NCBI RefSeq assembly: GCF_000499385.1
Contig: NW_013652324.1
Location: 1-64,000 of the forward strand
Direction of reading: 5' to 3'
Origin: Eimeria necatrix
Taxonomy: Eukaryota; Apicomplexa; Conoidasida; Eucoccidiorida; Eimeriidae
Length of the DNA stretch: 64,000 nucleotides
A program made the translations under genes and the position numbers. Below are positions 59,201 through 64,000 of this stretch, piece by piece (within the stretch, counting starts at the first letter, position 1; every line of letters begins with the position of its first letter). The notes beneath the pieces are model-generated. The model had not been told where the DNA came from and did not search any database. It saw nothing but the letters and a program-made list of their open reading frames with translations.

Positions 59201-61066
59201 GAGCACAACTGGTATTGGAAATGTGCTTATTGCCTTACATTGACCGCAGCATATGCCACCCTACACCCGTAAACCCTAAAACCCTAGAGCCTAAACTCTA
59301 AACCCTAGACCCCAAGCCCTAAACCCTAAAACCCTGAATCCAATATGCAGTTTTCGCGAACCGTTTGCTGTTTACTGTGCTGTTTAGTGTGACATGATAT
59401 TTAATAGACAAGGTACAGCTTTCTTTTACGAAATGTTGTGGGCTACTCCAAAGGGCACAGCTTCTTACCACTCCTTTGAAGGCAGGAGCGTGGTTCAAGA
59501 TTTTGTAAGGAACCTACAGGCATGGCATAAGGCGCTCAGTGGAGCTTTTTCTGTTAGATCCATCCTTCTTTGAAGCAAATGCATTTTCACATAACACAGT
59601 AGCAAACTCGTGAGCTTAAGGGTAAGAGGTCATGAAGAGTTGGCTACAAAGAAAAGCGTATGTGCAAAGTCAGCCTTGGTTCCCTACTTTTACCTTCTGC
59701 AATAACTGAAGCTCAGCGCCGTTTGTCTGGCCTCTTAGGTCTCGTCTTAGGGTCTGCACGCTTTTCTTTTGTGAATATGCTTGGTTTCTTTCTACTGGAT
59801 TAAAGCGCGATTAAAATTTTGTGCAAAATACCCTCTCAGTGACTGAACTCACCAGAAAATGCACTACCACCCCGATGGTCACCAACCCAGCCTAGCTTTT
59901 ACTCAATTTAATGTGGTAGAGTTGCTCCAGTGAATAAAGTGCACCTACTCTTCGTAGAATTCAGATGCAACGAGAGGTGACCAAAGGACTGGTAAGCACT
60001 CAACCGCTCTGCGAAGAACTGTATGCTCGAGAGAGCAAAAGGCGAAGCAACCAATGAAAGTATTATAAGAATCCGTGGGATATTGTAAAAGCAAGTTATA
60101 TTTGTACTGCACTTCTTGAGTATCAAGCAACTAGCCGCTGGATATCCCACTGAGCGGCCTGCCAGTCACTTGGGGCGAATCAGCAAATTGCGATATCTTC
60201 TTTATAACTTGCCTTAGACCTTTTCTGAAGAACATTTCCTTTAGCCGGACTAAAGAGAGATTTTTCTGCAAATTTCTGACAAAATAACCCTCACTAATCC
60301 TTACTACCCCCTTCCTGTCAAGTTTTTTGTATTCTACAAAAAGGCACCATAAATCGAAATACCACAGAAATCTTGCCTTCTATGTTTTCTAGCTCAGACT
60401 GTCCGCATCAAAATCACAGCATAAACCTGATCATATGGAAAATATTTCCTCCCTTTGTTCTGACGCAGCCGATTTTTCCAGTGCCTTTTGCTTGGGCAGA
60501 CCACTGCTGTGTGCGCTGTGAACTTGTGAATTATCGACTTCATTTTGTGGCTTCTTCTGGTGAATTTTTCATGCCGCGGAGGCATGCCTACAAGTGAACT
60601 TTAGAAATCAAAAGATAAGAGAGCATTCAACTGAATCAAGGAGCAGTGTAGTCAATTGTACGGAAGTCCGCCGAGTACGACTGCGTAGTCCATGGTGAAG
60701 GTAACACGCTAGGGAATTTTGGTCGATGTCATGGTCTATATACGAAAAACCTAGCTGCCCTGGTCTGTTGAGAGGATAAATTTGCACTATCCGAACAAAA
60801 CTGGCTAGCTTTTTAAAAGCCTCATGCCTACATCAGAGAATCTGTTGCATTAAAAAGTTGAGTTTCCGACCCAGAGGTGGTTCACTGCAGAGTAACGCCT
60901 TTGCTGGCCATTACAGAAGCCGCTGCTGCAACCACTTGCATTTGGATGGGGTTCTCCATCATTCACAGACAGGATTTTCCTTCTATTTCCCCCGATACGT
61001 TTCGCCTTCAGCAGCTCAGGGCATAAACGGGAAAGAATAGCGAGCTTTTTGCTAGATCTGATAATT
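56203..61066. other. Long gap with no supported gene
   Basis: Open frames here are short. The longest, 57818-58414 on the minus strand (198 codons), starts with GTG and has no recognisable content. The only clear structure is the telomere-like array at 59266-59335. The right end is the 3' region of the minus-strand membrane-protein gene. Confidence 0.5.
59266..59335 (-). repeat. Degenerate interstitial telomere-like array
   Basis: About nine AAACCCT-related units with variants (CTAGAGCC, TAAACTCT, GACCCCAAGCCCT, AAAACCCT). It is the only such array seen outside the first 4.6 kb and is more decayed than those. Confidence 0.85.
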
Positions 61067-62014
61067 TCATTCATCCTCTTCGTCGTCAAGTATTTCATAA
61101 ATTTGATTTCGTTTTATTCCCATCTTGAGAAGAATCTGACGCAGCTCTTTTTTAACTTCAGGAGGGATTTGTCCACGGGGATTGGTGGAAATAGGATGGC
61201 TTGTCCGTTTATCTCGCCCGACTATCAAATCTGTCATCTGATCCCATGTTACCTCCAACTTATCGGTTGGGTTAAAGAGGCGTTTGCCAGTTCCTTCTTC
61301 GAATCGTTCTGGATTTCTCTTCTCTTGGATACGTCTGTTAATTGTGGCCCTTGCAAGCTCCTTCAAGTGCCCTGCAACTTCCTCGTCGTTTGGAAGCTCA
61401 TTGAGCTCAAACCATCCCAAAGCATGCATAAGGCATCCAATTATTTGCATTGCCAGCAGCCAGGAGAAGAATGAAAACACTTTTGCAGAGTATTGGATCT
61501 TTAGAGCCCATATTGCTAGGGACTGGGCTGAGGCATCTCCATTACTGAGGGCATCCTCGCTTGCCTGCAGTTGCCCTATCAGGTGGCCCAGGTTTGCCAG
61601 ATCCACAGCATCTATGCCGGAAACTGTCGCCGCACCCACAAGTGCTACCCACCTAAAAATATGATGCTCGGTTGCAAAGAAAGAATATCCAGCAACAAGT
61701 GCAGCAAAAGCTGCTTTCAGGACGTTGGCCGCTTGGCGCCCAGATATAATGGTGGAGAAAGTAGCAGAGGATCGGTCCTCGGCTGCATTGACAACTGACA
61801 AAATTACAACAGCTGTCACCGTAAATGCGGTCTGGCTTACTACCAACACACGCAAGCAGTTGCTTATCCTGTGCAGCATCGTAAGCTCACTGTTGCTCCT
61901 CAAGTACAGAAGGAGGATAAGCATGCAAAATAAGAGGACGGAAAGGGTCATGCATGCCCCCAAAATTAGCGGCACAGAAGCTGCCAGGGGGTACTGAACT
62001 ATATGAACTCTCAT
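61067..62014 (-). CDS. Five-pass membrane protein with acidic C-terminal tail, unrecognised
   Basis: Single-exon frame of 315 residues from the first true ATG at 62014; the frame is open 20 codons further upstream but only from a TTG. Five hydrophobic segments: LASVPLILGACM-type region (residues 8-38), CLRVLVVSQTAFTVTAVVIL (about 50-74), VLKAAFAALVAGYSFFA (about 90-112), WVALVGAATVSGIDAV (about 113-135) and VFSFFSWLLAMQIIGCL (about 170-195). About 120 hydrophilic residues follow, with RRIQEKRNPERF, DQMTDLIVGRDKR, NPRGQIPPEVKKELRQIL and the end EILDDEEDE. The stop is at 61067-61069. I do not recognise the family; the low-repeat, intron-free ORF is clearly coding. An upstream exon cannot be excluded. 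Confidence 0.75.
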   Translation of the reverse strand: MRVHIVQYPLAASVPLILGACMTLSVLLFCMLILLLYLRSNSELTMLHRISNCLRVLVVSQTAFTVTAVVILSVVNAAEDRSSATFSTIISGRQAANVLKAAFAALVAGYSFFATEHHIFRWVALVGAATVSGIDAVDLANLGHLIGQLQASEDALSNGDASAQSLAIWALKIQYSAKVFSFFSWLLAMQIIGCLMHALGWFELNELPNDEEVAGHLKELARATINRRIQEKRNPERFEEGTGKRLFNPTDKLEVTWDQMTDLIVGRDKRTSHPISTNPRGQIPPEVKKELRQILLKMGIKRNQIYEILDDEEDE

Positions 62015-62348
62015 TTGGGCAGGTGAATGAAAGCCTAAAACTGGAAAGGCAATGCGGGTAACCGATGTTTGCAAAACCTTGTTTTCGCATTATGGTTGCC
62101 TGCCTATATGACCATATTGTTTCTGGTTTATTGCATGCTGACATAATCAGGAAAAGCTTCAATGCACTGGCTGGCCACTGGTAAATTCAGGTAAATTCGG
62201 AGGCTTGGGTGCTGTGGGGTCACCAGTGTGCCTGTCTGTGCATAACCGCACAGCTACATAAGCGGGATGTAGCTCCAAAATAGGTGCAAAATCTATCAGC
62301 ATGCATTTCACGAATTAAACCAATAACACAAAAGAAAATTTTCTTAGA
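62015..62348. other. Spacer between two minus-strand genes
   Basis: A 334-bp spacer with no coding frame supported. It contains a short direct repeat (GGTAAATTCAGGTAAATTC near 62181) and probably the promoter of the membrane-protein gene. Confidence 0.45.
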
Positions 62349-62615
62349 TCAGGTCATTTTTCTCGAAGATATAGTGCTGGTCTGTTCGTCCGACCTTGTT
62401 GAACCGCTACGCGCACGCAGCCAAACGTAGCCCCATCTGGAAATGTCGTCTTTGGTGAGATCCAGCATGAATGTCACGATTGCAGCAAAGGCAGCAATTC
62501 GCAACTTTGCTGTTGTTCCGCTTGTTCGCAAAGCTTGCCATTCAACATAAGTGTCCCAGTGCATTACGGTGGCTAGATGTTGAATCAGGTGCAGTGCCGG
62601 TGCTGCAGGCGTCAT
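62349..62615 (-). CDS. Small single-pass membrane protein, unrecognised
   Basis: An 88-residue frame from the ATG at 62615 (MTPAAPALHLIQHLATVMHW). It has one hydrophobic segment (LRIAAFAAIVTFMLDL, about residues 38-53), then charged KDDISRWGYVWLRARSG and a Ser/Thr-rich end. The frame is open upstream to 62687 but the ATG at 62615 is preferred. It could be a small mitochondrial inner-membrane subunit by shape only. It could also be the first exon of a longer transcript on this strand running into the gene at 61067, although it has its own stop. No family recognised. Confidence 0.45.
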   Translation of the reverse strand: MTPAAPALHLIQHLATVMHWDTYVEWQALRTSGTTAKLRIAAFAAIVTFMLDLTKDDISRWGYVWLRARSGSTRSDEQTSTISSRKMT

Positions 62616-64000
62616 GTGGTCAGCAAATGCACAATTCCGTGAAAATACCCAAGTAACCCCTATTGAGGGTATATATTTTCTATTCATGTGGGCCTATGAG
62701 CCAAAAGCAGCGATGCAACTACAGTCAACAATATGTTGCATTAAGGCGGAATGGGACAATCAATATACTGTAGCGGGCGCTTCCATGTACTTGTTCCGAC
62801 GATTGTATGTACTATACTTCTATGCACAACTATTTAATTTCTCAGCTTGAAACGCCAGCTACAAACGCCAAAGGTGCATTCTGTGAGTGATTGCTTGGAG
62901 TCCAGTAATTCCTTCCTTTGAAAAAAAGACCAACCGAAATGATGTTATGTTCCTGTAGGAAGGCCAAAGTAACAATGTTTCTATCTCATCCATCGAGTAG
63001 AGCAAGTATCCGAGCCCCATGTAAACTGCAGACAGCTGAGCTGTGTCTGGCTATGCGCTGTATCGAGAAAAAGTTCGACAGCCTAAACTGCATGAAAGCA
63101 TGACGTCGGATTAATGTCAGTGCATTGTACGGCAAAATTTCAGCAAGCGAAATCTCCTGTGCCCAAGGCATGCTTGCAGAGGCAGGTCTATGCATGTCTA
63201 CGCATATGGATGCTGCTGATGCTGGCAGAGCTCACGATATACAAGTGCATGCCGTTCACTAAATGAAGAGGGCTTTCATTCGTTTGTAGCACAGCAGATG
63301 AAGTGTCAGAATCCCAGTTTGCTCCAGTTTATCGGCGAAAGGAACGACCAAGCTGATGATAACGAACAAACCTCAGCACGCCTGCGTTCGTCATGGGTGG
63401 CTTTGCTTGCGGAAATTTTGCGGTTGAATACACGCTAATTTAGGACGTTTGGGCAAGCAATCATTTTCTAGGCGCATAGTATAGTTAGTGGTGCATTAAT
63501 ATTCATACAGTGATGCACAAAAGACTGCTAATACAGATTTTTGTAACCAGTTTATTTCTGAGCAAGGCAGGCGGCACCCACGCCAATCAAATATGCCTTG
63601 ATGTCTATCCTCCGAGGCTTTTAAAATGCAAAGTCCAATGAAATAGATCCATGGAAATAACGAGCTACCACTCTGCAGTGCCGAAATTTTACTTTCTGTT
63701 GAAGGATCAGTGCATAAAAGTGGATACACAGACAAGTTCATCAAGTTGGTGGGCTTTAATTAAATGCTTCCCTTGGTGTAATATGGTACTCATGGCATTA
63801 CTGGGTACCTCGGGCAAATATCTGCTTTAATGATAAAAAGCAATTGATGCTCTTTCGGACTTTCTAAATTTTTCCAGTCCTGTCTAACAGCTGCACCTAG
63901 CCACTCGCCATTCCGTGTGCCTTGACCTTACTGCAAGGCACGCTTCCCCCCTCTATTTCTCATATGCAATAGTTTGATGTTTTCGCTGCACGTGTGTATT
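62616..64000. other. Right-end stretch with no gene seen
   Basis: Only short frames without motifs (for example 63496-63744 minus and 62614-62850 plus). No repeats of note. Exons of a gene continuing beyond the window cannot be excluded. Confidence 0.45.

Noticed and set aside
1..64000. CRISPR arrays, insertion sequences, bacterial operons, tRNA or rRNA genes
   Set aside because: None seen; the repeats are triplet, telomere-like or palindromic, and the genes are spliced eukaryotic genes.

Overview
The window looks like nuclear DNA of a coccidian apicomplexan, most likely an Eimeria species; the species is not resolved. The evidence is CTG/CAG trinucleotide tracts encoding Ala/Gln/Leu runs, interstitial telomere-like AAACCCT/TTTAGGG arrays lying inside introns, genes cut into many small GT-AG exons, and apicomplexan-style gene content. 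The left 0-6 kb is a repeat-rich segment: triplets, a GGGGCCCC minisatellite, a GTGTACGTACAC palindrome family and five or more telomere-like arrays. The rest is almost repeat-free. This alternation matches the repeat-rich/repeat-poor segments described for Eimeria chromosomes.

Layout, left to right. A possible low-complexity ORF lies at 412-1167. A 26-exon gene for a secreted protein of about 1,500 residues (2382-12843) starts with a clear signal-peptide exon; all 25 of its introns are phase 1. It is followed by a small minus-strand gene rebuilt from four phase-compatible exons (14329-15295). Starting 89 bp away and divergently is a 21-kb axonemal dynein heavy chain (15385-36530) with all six AAA modules, stalk and C-terminal domain.

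After a 3-kb gap comes a divergent cullin (39560-46752) with long disordered insertions and an intact C-terminal neddylation module. Next is an unrecognised, finely split gene (about 47385-50970). A calnexin/calreticulin-like protein (52348-about 56200) follows: it has a signal peptide, lacks the P-domain, has substitutions at two sugar-binding positions, and ends in a coiled coil and a membrane segment. After 5 kb with no convincing gene, two minus-strand membrane proteins close the window (61067-62014 and 62349-62615).

These genes do not form an operon or a pathway. The functional hints are separate: a motor for the flagellated microgamete (dynein), protein degradation (cullin scaffold), ER folding or sorting (calnexin-like) and a secreted, possibly rhoptry-type, protein. 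Exon boundaries were placed by eye from GT/AG sites and reading-frame continuity; no alignment or RNA data were available. Family names come from motif recognition only.
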